From: Prosapia bicincta
Taxonomy: Eukaryota; Arthropoda; Insecta; Hemiptera; Cercopidae
Direction of reading: 5' to 3'
DNA length: 64,000 nt
Assembly: GCA_036971475.1 (NCBI GenBank)
Contig: JBAIZL010000006.1
Location: 87,781,546-87,845,545 of the forward strand
Shown: piece by piece, positions 29,880-42,800 of the stretch
Layout of the letters: each line of letters opens with the position of its first letter
How positions within the stretch are numbered: the stretch's first letter is position 1
Made by a program: the position numbers and the translations under genes
The notes under the pieces: generated by a model
Told to the model about the DNA's origin: nothing
The model's database searches: none
The model's input: only the letters and a program-made list of their open reading frames with translations

Positions 29880-32800
29880 GTAATTACGCTTTTGTCACAG
29901 TTTATCTATGACATCATTAGATAGATAATTTGTTTCTAATTACTATTATCTCCCGTTTAATTCTGTAAAATCTTCAATGATAATATGACTTATGCAAATT
30001 GTAATTACGCTTTTGTCAAAGTTTATCTATGACATCATTAGATAGATAATTTGTTTCTAATTACTATTATCTCCCGTTTAATTCTGTAAAATCTTCAATG
30101 ATAATATGACTTATGCAAATTGTAATTACGCTTTTGTCACAGTTTATCTATGACCTCATTAAATAGATAATTTGTTTCTAATTACTATTATCTCCCGTTT
30201 AATTCTGTAAAATCTTCAATGATAATATTACTTATGCAAATTGTAATTACGCTTTTGTCACAGTTTATCTATGACCTCATTAAATAGATAATTTGTTTCT
30301 AATTACTATTATCTCCCGTTTAATTCTGTAAAATCTTCAATGATAATATTACTTATGCAAATTGTAATTACGCTTTTGTCACAGTTTATCTATGACCTCA
30401 TTAAATAGATAATTTGTTTCTAATTACTATTATCTCCCGTTTAATTCTGTGAAATCTTCAATGATAATATTACTTATGCAAATTGTAATTACGCTTTTGT
30501 CACAGTTTATCTATGACATCATTAGATAGATAATTTGTTTCTAATTACTATTATCTCCCGTTTAATTCTGTAAAATCTTCAATGATAATATGACTTATGC
30601 AAATTGTAATTACGCTTTTGTCAAAGTTTATCTATGACATCATTAGATAGATAATTTGTTTCTAATTACTATTATCTCCCGTTTAATTCTGTAAAATCTT
30701 CAATGATAATATGACTTATGCAAATTGTAATTACGCTTTTGTCACAGTTTATCTATGACCTCATTAAATAGATAATTTGTTTCTAATTACTATTATCTCC
30801 CGTTTAATTCTGTAAAATCTTCAATGATAATATTACTTATGCAAATTGTAATTACGCTTTTGTCACAGTTTATCTATGACATCATTAGATAGATAATTTG
30901 TTTCTAATTACTATTATCTCCCGTTTAATTCTGTAAAATCTTCAATGATAATATTACTTATGCAAATTGTAATTACGCTTTTGTCACAGTTTATCTATGA
31001 CCTCATTAAATAGATAATTTGTTTCTAATTACTATTATCTCCCGTTTAATTCTGTAAAATTTTCAATGATAATATGACTTATGCAAATTGTAATTACGCT
31101 TTTGTCAAAGTTTATCTATGACATCATTAGATAGATAATTTGTTTCTAATTACTATTATCTCCCGTTTAATTCTGTAAAATCTTCAATGATAATATTACT
31201 TATGCAAATTTTAATTACGCTTTTGTCACAGTTTATCTATGACCTCATTAAATAGATAATTTGTTTCTAATTACTATTATCTCCCGTTTAATTCTGTAAA
31301 ATCTTCAATGATAATATTACTTATGCAAATTGTAATTACGCTTTTGTCACAGTTTATCTATGACCTCATTAGATAGATAATTTGTTTCTAATTACTATTA
31401 TCTCCCGTTTAATTCTGTAAAATCTTCAATGATAATATTACTTATGCAAATTTTAATTACGCTTTTGTCAAAGTTTATCTATGACCTCATTAGATAGATA
31501 ATTTGTTTCTAATTACTATTATCTCCCGTTTAATTCTGTAAAATCTTCAATGATAATATTACTTATGCAAATTTTAATTACGCTTTTGTCACAGTTTATC
31601 TATGACCTCATTAAATAGATAATTTGTTTCTAATTACTATTATCTCCCGTTTAATTCTGTAAAATCTTCAATGATAATATTACTTATGCAAATTTTAATT
31701 ACGCTTTTGTCAAAGTTTATCTATGACCTCATTAGATAGATAATTTGTTTCTAATTACTATTATCTCCCGTTTAATTTTGTAAAATCTTCAATGATAATA
31801 TTACTTATGCAAATTGTAATTACGCTTTTGTCACAGTTTATCTATGACCTCATTAGATAGATAATTTGTTTCTAATTACTATTATCTCCCGTTTAATTCT
31901 GTAAAATCTTCAATGATAATATTACTTATGCAAATTTTAATTACGCTTTTGTCACAGTTTATCTATGACCTCATTAGATAGATAATTTGTTTCTAATTAC
32001 TATTATCTCCCGTTTAATTCTGTAAAATCTTCAATGATAATATTACTTATGCAAATTGTAATTACGCTTTTGTCACAGTTTATCTATGACCTCATTAAAT
32101 AGATAATTTGTTTCTAATTACTATTATCTCCCGTTTAATTCTGTAAAATCTTCAATGATAATATTACTTATGCAAATTGTAATTACGCTTTTGTCACAGT
32201 TTATCTATGACATCATTAGATAGATAATTTGTTTCTAATTACTATTATCTCCCGTTTAATTCTGTAAAATCTTCAATGATAATATTACTTATGCAAATTG
32301 TAATTACGCTTTTGTCACAGTTTATCTATGACCTCATTAAATAGATAATTTGTTTCTAATTACTATTATCTCCCGTTTAATTCTGTAAAATTTTCAATGA
32401 TAATATGACTTATGCAAATTGTAATTACGCTTTTGTCAAAGTTTATCTATGACATCATTAGATAGATAATTTGTTTCTAATTACTATTATCTCCCGTTTA
32501 ATTCTGTAAAATCTTCAATGATAATATTACTTATGCAAATTTTAATTACGCTTTTGTCACAGTTTATCTATGACCTCATTAAATAGATAATTTGTTTCTA
32601 ATTACTATTATCTCCCGTTTAATTCTGTAAAATCTTCAATGATAATATTACTTATGCAAATTGTAATTACGCTTTTGTCACAGTTTATCTATGACCTCAT
32701 TAGATAGATAATTTGTTTCTAATTACTATTATCTCCCGTTTAATTCTGTAAAATCTTCAATGATAATATTACTTATGCAAATTTTAATTACGCTTTTGTC

Positions 32801-33540
32801 AAAGTTTATCTATGACCTCATTAGATAGATAATTTGTTTCTAATTACTATTATCTCCCGTTTAATTCTGTAAAATCTTCAATGATAATATTACTTATGCA
32901 AATTTTAATTACGCTTTTGTCACAGTTTATCTATGACCTCATTAAATAGATAATTTGTTTCTAATTACTATTATCTCCCGTTTAATTCTGTAAAATCTTC
33001 AATGATAATATTACTTATGCAAATTTTAATTACGCTTTTGTCAAAGTTTATCTATGACCTCATTAGATAGATAATTTGTTTCTAATTACTATTATCTCCC
33101 GTTTAATTTTGTAAAATCTTCAATGATAATATTACTTATGCAAATTGTAATTACGCTTTTGTCAAAGTTTATCTATGACATCATTAGATAGATAATTTGT
33201 TTCTAATTACTATTATCTCCCGTTTAATTCTGTAAAATCTTCAATGATAATATTACTTATGCAAATTTTAATTACGCTTTTGTCACAGTTTATCTATGAC
33301 CTCATTAAATAGATAATTTGTTTCTAATTACTATTATCTCCCGTTTAATTCTGTAAAATCTTCAATGATAATATTACTTATGCAAATTTTAATTACGCTT
33401 TTGTCACAGTTTATCTATGACCTCATTAAATAGATAATTTGTTTCTAATTACTATTATCTCCCGTTTAATTCTGTAAAATCTTCAATGATAATATTACTT
33501 ATGCAAATTTTAATTACGCTTTTGTCAAAGTTTATCTATG
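29880..33540. repeat. 5- and 11-monomer higher-order repeats in satellite
   Basis: The variant taatatgact occurs at 29981 and 30586, 605 bp (5 x 121) apart. The combined variant with tttcaatgat followed by atatgactt occurs near 31061 and 32392, 1,331 bp (11 x 121) apart, in matching monomer order. Confidence 0.8.
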
Positions 33541-33889
33541 ACCTCATTAGATAGATAATTTGTTTCTAATTACTATTATCTCCCGTTTAATTTTGTAAAA
33601 TCTTCAATGATAATATTACTTATGCAAATTTTAATTACGCTTTTGTCACAGTTTATCTATGACCTCATTAAATAGATAATTTGTTTCTAATTACTATTAT
33701 CTCCCGTTTAATTCTGTAAAATCTTCAATGATAATATTACTTATGCAAATTGTAATTACGCTTTTGTCACAGTTTATCTATGACCTCATTAGATAGATAA
33801 TTTGTTTCTAATTACTATTATCTCCCGTTTAATTCTGTAAAATCTTCAATGATAATATTACTTATGCAAATTTTAATTACGCTTTTGTC

Positions 33890-36800
33890 AAAGTTTATCT
33901 ATGACCTCATTAGAAAGATAATTCGTTTCTAATTACTATTATCTCCCGTTTAATTTTGTAAAATCTTCAATGATAATATTATTTATGCAAATTTTAATTA
34001 CGCTTTTGTCAAAGTTTATCTATGACCTCATTAGAAAGATAATTCGTTTCTAATTACTATTATCTCCCGTTTAATTCTGTAAAATCTTCAATGATAATAT
34101 TACTTATGCAAATTTTAATTACGCTTTTGTCACAGTTTATCTATGACCTCATTAAATAGATAATTTGTTTCTAATTACTATTATCTCCCGTTTAATTCTG
34201 TAAAATCTTCAATGATAATATTACTTATGCAAATTTTAATTACGCTTTTGTCACAGTTTATCTATGACCTCATTAAATAGATAATTTGTTTCTAATTACT
34301 ATTATCTCCCGTTTAATTCTGTAAAATCTTCAATGATAATATTACTTATGCAAATTTTAATTACGCTTTTGTCACAGTTTATCTATGACCTCATTAAATA
34401 GATAATTTGTTTCTAATTACTATTATCTCCCGTTTAATTCTGTAAAATCTTCAATGATAATATTACTTATGCAAATTTTAATTACGCTTTTGTCACAGTT
34501 TATCTATGACCTCATTAAATAGATAATTTGTTTCTAATTACTATTATCTCCCGTTTAATTCTGTAAAATCTTCAATGATAATATTACTTATGCAAATTTT
34601 AATTACGCTTTTGTCACAGTTTATCTATGACCTCATTAAATAGATAATTTGTTTCTAATTACTATTATCTCCCGTTTAATTCTGTAAAATCTTCAATGAT
34701 AATATTACTTATGCAAATTTTAATTACGCTTTTGTCACAGTTTATCTATGACCTCATTAAATAGATAATTTGTTTCTAATTACTATTATCTCCCGTTTAA
34801 TTTTGTAAAATCTTCAATGATAATATTACTTATGCTAATTTTAATTACGCTTTTGTCAAAGTTTATCTATGACCTCATTAGATAGATAATTTGTTTCTAA
34901 TTACTATTATCTCCCGTTTAATTCTGTAAAATCTTCAATGATAATATTACTTATGCAAATTTTAATTACGCTTTTGTCACAGTTTATCTATGACCTCATT
35001 AAATAGATAATTTGTTTCTAATTACTATTATCTCCCGTTTAATTCTGTAAAATCTTCAATGATAATATTACTTATGCAAATTTTAATTACGCTTTTGTCA
35101 CAGTTTATCTATGACCTCATTAAATAGATAATTTGTTTCTAATTACTATTATCTCCCGTTTAATTCTGTAAAATCTTCAATGATAATATTACTTATGCAA
35201 ATTGTAATTACGCTTTTGTCAAAGTTTATCTATGACCTCATTAGATAGATAATTTGTTTCTAATTACTATTATCTCCCGTTTAATTCTGTAAAATCTTCA
35301 ATGATAATATTACTTATGCAAATTTTAATTACGCTTTTGTCACAGTTTATCTATGACCTCATTAAATAGATAATTTGTTTCTAATTACTATTATCTCCCG
35401 TTTAATTCTGTAAAATCTTCAATGATAATATTACTTATGCAAATTTTAATTACGCTTTTGTCAAAGTTTATCTATGACCTCATTAAATAGATAATTTGTT
35501 TCTAATTACTATTATCTCCCGTTTAATTCTGTAAAATCTTCAATGATAATATTACTTATGCAAATTTTAATTACGCTTTTGTCACAGTTTATCTATGACC
35601 TCATTAGATAGATAATTTGTTTCTAATTACTATTATCTCCCGTTTAATTCTGTAAAATCTTCAATGATAATATTACTTATGCAAATTTTAATTACGCTTT
35701 TGTCAAAGTTTATCTATGACCTCATTAAATAGATAATTTGTTTCTAATTACTATTATCTCCCGTTTAATTCTGTAAAATCTTTAATGATAATATGACTTA
35801 TGCAAATTTTAATTACGCTTTTGTCACAGTTTATCTATGACCTCATTAAATAGATAATTTGTTTCTAATTACTATTATCTCCCGTTTAATTCTGTAAAAT
35901 CTTCAATGATAATATTACTTATGCAAATTGTAATTACGCTTTTGTCACAGTTTATCTATGACCTCATTAGATAGATAATTTGTTTCTAATTACTATTATC
36001 TCCCGTTTAATTCTGTAAAATCTTCAATGATAATATTACTTATGCAAATTTTAATTACGCTTTTGTCAAAGTTTATCTATGACCTCATTAGAAAGATAAT
36101 TCGTTTCTAATTACTATTATCTCCCGTTTAATTTTGTAAAATCTTCAATGATAATATTACTTATGCAAATTTTAATTACGCTTTTGTCAAAGTTTATCTA
36201 TGACCTCATTAGAAAGATAATTCGTTTCTAATTACTATTATCTCCCGTTTAATTCTGTAAAATCTTCAATGATAATATTACTTATGCAAATTTTAATTAC
36301 GCTTTTGTCAAAGTTTATCTATGACCTCATTAGATAGATAATTTGTTTCTAATTACTATTATCTCCCGTTTAATTCTGTAAAATCTTCAATGATAATATT
36401 ACTTATGCAAATTTTAATTACGCTTTTGTCACAGTTTATCTATGACCTCATTAAATAGATAATTTGTTTCTAATTACTATTATCTCCCGTTTAATTCTGT
36501 AAAATCTTCAATGATAATATTACTTATGCAAATTTTAATTACGCTTTTGTCACAGTTTATCTATGACCTCATTAAATAGATAATTTGTTTCTAATTACTA
36601 TTATCTCCCGTTTAATTCTGTAAAATCTTCAATGATAATATTACTTATGCAAATTTTAATTACGCTTTTGTCACAGTTTATCTATGACCTCATTAAATAG
36701 ATAATTTGTTTCTAATTACTATTATCTCCCGTTTAATTCTGTAAAATCTTCAATGATAATATTACTTATGCAAATTTTAATTACGCTTTTGTCACAGTTT

Positions 36801-37993
36801 ATCTATGACCTCATTAAATAGATAATTTGTTTCTAATTACTATTATCTCCCGTTTAATTCTGTAAAATCTTCAATGATAATATTACTTATGCAAATTTTA
36901 ATTACGCTTTTGTCACAGTTTATCTATGACCTCATTAAATAGATAATTTGTTTCTAATTACTATTATCTCCCGTTTAATTCTGTAAAATCTTCAATGATA
37001 ATATTACTTATGCAAATTTTAATTACGCTTTTGTCACAGTTTATCTATGACCTCATTAAATAGATAATTTGTTTCTAATTACTATTATCTCCCGTTTAAT
37101 TCTGTAAAATCTTCAATGATAATATTACTTATGCAAATTTTAATTACGCTTTTGTCACAGTTTATCTATGACCTCATTAAATAGATAATTTGTTTCTAAT
37201 TACTATTATCTCCCGTTTAATTCTGTAAAATCTTCAATGATAATATTACTTATGCAAATTTTAATTACGCTTTTGTCACAGTTTATCTATGACCTCATTA
37301 AATAGATAATTTGTTTCTAATTACTATTATCTCCCGTTTAATTTTGTAAAATCTTCAATGATAATATTACTTATGCTAATTTTAATTACGCTTTTGTCAA
37401 AGTTTATCTATGACCTCATTAGATAGATAATTTGTTTCTAATTACTATTATCTCCCGTTTAATTCTGTAAAATCTTCAATGATAATATTACTTATGCAAA
37501 TTTTAATTACGCTTTTGTCACAGTTTATCTATGACCTCATTAAATAGATAATTTGTTTCTAATTACTATTATCTCCCGTTTAATTCTGTAAAATCTTCAA
37601 TGATAATATTACTTATGCAAATTTTAATTACGCTTTTGTCACAGTTTATCTATGACCTCATTAAATAGATAATTTGTTTCTAATTACTATTATCTCCCAT
37701 TTAATTCTGTAAAATCTTCAATGATAATATTACTTATGCAAATTGTAATTACGCTATTGTCAAAGTTTATCTATGACCTCATTAGATAGATAATTTGTTT
37801 CTAATTACTATTATCTCCCGTTTAATTCTGTAAAATCTTCAATGATAATATTACTTATGCAAATTTTAATTACGCTTTTGTCACAGTTTATCTATGGCCT
37901 CATTAGATAGATAATTTGTTTCTAATTACTATTATCTCCCGTTTAATTCTGTAAAATCTTCAATGATAATATGACTTATGCAAATTGTAATTA
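33890..37993. repeat. 18/21-monomer higher-order duplication at the satellite's right end
   Basis: The paired tagaaagataattcg monomers start near 33913 and recur near 36091, 2,178 bp (18 x 121) apart. Further right, the private variant tatgctaatt occurs at 34831 and 37372, 2,541 bp (21 x 121) apart. Three extra near-identical monomers were therefore gained between the markers in the second copy. Monomers between 34100-34800 and 36420-37370 are almost identical to each other. Confidence 0.85.
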
Positions 37994-38001
37994 CGCTTTT
38001 G

Positions 38002-39850
38002 AAAAAAAAACATTTATCTCTCAAGATTATAAATTTTAAATTAAATAATTATTGTAGTTTCTTTTAATTATGACAAACTACAATGGATTTTAAAATATAA
38101 ACAAATATTTGAAAAAGATATTTTGTGGTTTAAATTGGTTTGAAAAAGAAATCTTTAGATGCTGTCCACCCAGAGTAGTAAAATTGATATTAGAATATTA
38201 TGTTTCTCATCTTTCTAACCATTTTCAAATATTATTTTTATATTATTCATCATAACTTGGATATAGAGAATCTTACATTATTGTAGTAGGAGTGTCTCTA
38301 ATATCCATCTGTCTTCAACACACATCTCTACAAATTTCCAACTAATGGAAAATTCTGATTTTATGTAGAAGTTGGTTACAGAGGTGTAGAATTGGCTTAG
38401 TCCTGATCAGTATTAGTGATGCTACTATATATATAACATTAAAAACTCCCTTTCAAGCACCGTCCAATCAAAGAGCTTCTTCGTCTATAGTCTTACTACT
38501 TTTAATTTTTCCCCCAACGAATAGCAAAGTGCAACAATGATCTTGTAACCCAGGTTTGGCTCCTTTTTGTTTACGGTCGCTATTCAGAAATTTGACAATT
38601 TGGAACGCCTGAGGTTGTCTTGCTTAGTGTTAAATCAAAACTGGATGATTATTTTTTGACATATTGAGCAGGTAAATGGACAGTTGTTGACTTGTTAATT
38701 TGGTGTTCTGTTTTGGTTGCACATTTCCTGTGGATATTATTAACCGATTTGTATGGTGCGACCTAACTTTACTCCGAGTGGCTTCACGTGGTTGAAGAAC
38801 GAAAACAGAGGAAATGCCACTAAATATTACTGGACGTAGAATAAATGGAACAATGGATTATTAGACTCCTAATGCTTTCAACGCAAATTTATTCCTTTAA
38901 ACTTACCTTTTCCATAACGGAATTATGAATGCCAATATACTTTAGGACAAAGATGTTTAAGAAGATAGACATATGACAAAGCTTCTAAAGTGAGAATTAT
39001 TAGAAGTATAGAATTGTTAACATAAAGCACTAACAACAAATTTTAGGGAAATTCCTCCGCGTTTAATAGGCTAACTACTTCGGTGCAGCGTCATCCTCTG
39101 CCGTTTGGAGAAGAAAACCTTCCCCACTTCTATAACCATGCGAATAGTTTGGCTAAGGCTACTATATTAAGGCCTGATTACACAATGTGATGATATTGCA
39201 AACACGATTGTCATATCCTTTCCAAAAAATATGCGCTACATTGACAACTACTATAGGTATAAACCAGGACACAACATTCTTTGTCGGTCCTTCAGGAGAT
39301 AATCCTTCGTCTTCACGCGAGCTGAAACCAATCGTCCTGTTGAAGAATGAGTCCTCTACATATCGTAATGATATTTTAAGCCAGAAATAAACAATAACCT
39401 TCATCGGGAGACAAACAACCTTTAGTTACAGAATCACTCATTCAAGGAGCATTCCTCCCGACAAATTGTGTAAGATTGATGAAACATAAAACCCAGTTGC
39501 CACTCATGTGAGAGTGCAACAGCAGCCCATTGGAGATACTAATCAATAGCTACTTAATAATTTCGTTTAGTATTTAAGAAATCAACTGTCTTCTCTGTAA
39601 CATACAATGTGGTCTCAGACGGATAATTTCATCAGTTTATCAATTTTTGTTTTGTTAATCAGGCCTACAGAATGTCTTTTTTCGTGCCATTGTATGATTC
39701 GACTAATACAAAAACTTGGGTAGTATAAAACATTCCTTCCTCCAAATCAGGTACATTTAGTTACAATACTCAAATGTCTGACTACTATGAATGAGACCAT
39801 GATGTATCTAAAGTAACACATTCAGGGTGACGCCGCTTGCCGTTGCCATA
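38002..39850. other. AT-rich spacer, no gene recognised
   Basis: Starts with a run of nine A directly after the truncated last satellite monomer. I see no repeat family or recognisable coding region. Short ORFs at 39162-39404 (minus) and 39187-39390 (plus) overlap antisense, resemble no family I know, and are most likely chance. The stretch 39830-39850 leads directly into the 47-bp minisatellite. Confidence 0.7.
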
Positions 39851-42800
39851 ACCAGTGTTACTTCTATCGGGTAGCCTCTGCCTCACGGCTTCTCTCTACC
39901 AGTGTTACTTCTATCGGGTAGCCTCTGGCTCACGGCTTCTCTCTACCAGTGTTACTTCTATCAGATAGCCTCAGGCGCATGGCTTCTCTCTACCAGTGTT
40001 ACTTCTATCGGGTAACCTCTGGCGCACGGCTTCTCTCTACCAGTGTTACTTCTATCGGGTAGCCTCTGGCGCACGGCTTCTCTCTACCAGTGTTACTTCT
40101 ATCGGGTAGCCTCTGACGCACGGCTTCTCTCTACCAGTGTTAATTCTATCGGATAGCCTCTGGCGCACGGCTTCTCTCTACCAGTGTTACTTCTATCGGG
40201 TAGCCTCTGGCGCACGGCTTCTTTCTACCAGTGTTACTTCTATCAGATAGCCTCAGGCGCATGGCTTCTCTCTACCAGTGTTACTTCTATCGGGTAGCCT
40301 CTGGCTCACGGCTTCTCTCTACCAGTGTTACTTCTATCAGATAGCATCAAGCGCATGGCTTCTCTCTACCAGTGTTACTTCTATCGGGTAGCCTCTGGCT
40401 CACGGCTTCTCTCTACCAGTGTTACTTCTCTCGGGTAGCCTCTGGCGCACGGCTTCTCTCTACCAGTGTTACTTCTATCGGGTAGCCTCTGGCGCACGGC
40501 TTCTCTCTACCAGTGTTACTTCTATCGGGTAGCCTCTGGCGCACGGCTTCTCTCTACCAGTGTTACTTCTATCGGGTAGCCTCTGGCCCACGGCTTCTCT
40601 CTACCAGTGTTACTTCTATCGGGTAGCCTCTGGCTCACAGCTTCTCTCTACCAGTGTTACTTCTATCGGGTAGCCTCTGGCCCACGGCTTCTCTCTACCA
40701 GTGTTACTTCTATCGGGTAGCCTGTGGCTCACGGCTTCTCTCTACCAGTGTTACTTCTATCGGGTAGCCTCTGGCTCACGGCTTCTCTCTACCAGTGTTA
40801 CTTCTATCAGATAGCCTCAGGCGCATGGCTTCTCTCTACCAGTGTTACTTCTATCGGGTAGCCTCTGGCGCACGGCTTCTCTCTACCAGTGTTACTTCTA
40901 TCGGGTAGCCTCTGGCGCACGGCTTCTCTCTACCAGTGTTACTTCTATCGGGTAGCCTCTGACGCACGGCTTCTCTCTACCAGTGTTAATTCTATCGGAT
41001 AGCCTCTGGCGCACGGCTTCTCTCTACCAGTGTTACTTCTATCGGGTAGCCTCTGGCTCACGGCTTCTCTCTACCAGTGTTACTTCTATCGGATAGCCTC
41101 TGGCGCACGGCTTCTCTCTACCAGTGTTACTTCTATCGGGTAGCCTCTGGCTCACAGCTTCTCTCTACCAGTGTTACTTCTATCGGGTAGCCTCTGGCCC
41201 ACGGCTTCTCTCTACCAGTGTTACTTCTATCGGGTAGCCTGTGGCTCACGGCTTCTCTCTACCAGTGTTACTTCTATCGGGTAGCCTCTGGCTCACGGCT
41301 TCTCTCTACCAGTGTTACTTCTATCAGATAGCCTCAGGCGCATGGCTTCTCTCTACCAGTGTTACTTCTATCGGGTAGCCTCTGGCGCACGGCTTCTCTC
41401 TACCAGTGTTACTTCTATCGGGTAGCCTCTGGCGCACGGCTTCTCTCTACCAGTGTTACTTCTATCGGGTAGCCTCTGACGCACGGCTTCTCTCTACCAG
41501 TGTTAATTCTATCGGATAGCCTCTGGCGCACGGCTTCTCTCTACCAGTGTTACTTCTATCGGGTAGCTTCTGGCGCACGGCTTCTTTCTACCAGTGTTAC
41601 TTCTATCAGATAGCCTCAGGCGCATGGCTTCTCTCTACCAGTGTTACTTCTATCGGGTAGCCTCTGGCTCACGGCTTCTCTCTACCAGTGTTACTTCTAT
41701 CGGATAGCCTCTGGCGCACGGCTTCTCTCTACCAGTGTTACTTCTATCGGGTAGCCTCTGGCTCACGGCTTCTCTCTACCAGTGTTACTTCTCTCGGGTA
41801 GCCTCTGGCGCACGGCTTCTCTCTACCAGTGTTACTTCTATCGGGTAGCCTCTGGCTCACGGCTTCTCTCTACCAGTGTTACTTCTATCGGGTAGCCTCT
41901 TGCGCACGGCTTCTCTCTACCAGTGTTACTTCTATCGGGTAGCCTCTGGCGCACGGCTTCTCTCTACCAGTGTTACTTCTATCGGGTAGCCTCTGGCGCA
42001 CGGCTTCTCTCTACCAGTGTTACTTCAAATCGGGTACCCTCTGGCGCACGGCTTCTCTCTACCAGTGTTACTTCTATCGGGTAGCCTCTGGCGCACGGCT
42101 TCTCTCTACCAGTGTTACTTCTATCGGGTAGCCTCTGGCCCACGGCTTCTCTCTACCAGTGTTACTTCTATCGGGTAGCCTCTGGCTCACAGCTTCTCTC
42201 TACCAGTGTTACTTCTATCGGGTAGCCTCTGGCGGACGGCTTCTCTCTACCAGTGTTACTTCTATCGGGTAGCCTGTGGCTCACGGCTTCTCTCTACCAG
42301 TGTTACTTCTATCGGGTAGCCTCTGGCTCACGGCTTCTCTCTACCAGTGTTACTTCTATCAGATAGCCTCAGGCGCATGGCTTCTCTCTACCAGTGTTAC
42401 TTCTATCGGGTAGCCTCTGGCGCACGGCTTCTCTCTACCAGTGTTACTTCTATCGGGTAGCCTCTGGCGCACGGCTTCTCTCTACCAGTGTTACTTCTAT
42501 CGGGTAGCCTCTGACGCACGGCTTCTCTCTACCAGTGTTAATTCTATCGGATAGCCTCTGGCGCACGGCTTCTCTCTACCAGTGTTACTTCTATCGGGTA
42601 GCCTCTGGCGCACGGTTTCTTTCTACCAGTGTTACTTCTATCAGATAGCCTCAGGCGCATGGCTTCTCTCTACCAGTGTTACTTCTATCGGGTAGCCTCT
42701 GGCTCACGGCTTCTCTCTACCAGTGTTACTTCTATCAGATAGCCTCAGGCGCATGGCTTCTCTCTACCAGTGTTACTTCTATCGGGTAGCCTCTGGCTCA

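Larger units (their letters stand above)
1..38001. repeat. 121-bp AT-rich satellite DNA array, 314 tandem monomers
   Basis: Head-to-tail array read directly from the sequence. The landmark cgcttttgtc recurs every 121 bp (1, 122, 243, 364 ... 37994). The full-monomer stretch 1-37993 equals 314 x 121 minus 1, and the only length change found is a 1-bp deletion near 18199. A partial monomer (cgcttttg) ends at 38001. Monomer GC is about 24%. Variation is almost all substitution at a few recurrent sites: gtcAaag/gtcCcag-type, tatgAcctc/tatgGcctc, ttaGatag/ttaAatag, aattTgttt/aattCgttt, tctCccg/tctCtcg-type, aattTtg/aattCtg and aattGtaatt/aattTtaatt. No gene or other insertion interrupts it. The left end lies outside the window, so true length is unknown. 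Satellite DNA of this kind is usually heterochromatic, often pericentromeric or subtelomeric. Which applies here cannot be told. Confidence 0.99.

Noticed and set aside
1..38001. TAATATTAC in nearly every satellite monomer, identical to the nonanucleotide of geminivirus/circovirus-type rolling-circle origins
   Set aside because: It is not in the loop of a GC-rich hairpin, no Rep gene is near, and a 9-mer of this composition is not surprising in a 76% AT monomer. Its copy number only reflects the tandem array.
1..38001. Hammerhead ribozyme inside the satellite monomer, as in some insect satellites
   Set aside because: Neither strand of the monomer contains CTGATGA with a correctly placed GAAA and pairing stems.
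1..38001. Calling the satellite a centromere
   Set aside because: Higher-order organisation is compatible with a centromere, but also with any heterochromatin. No binding data are available, and several insect orders have dispersed centromeres.
39162..39404. Overlapping ORFs on both strands
   Set aside because: Both strands open over the same 200 bp with no family resemblance or supporting sites. Most likely chance.
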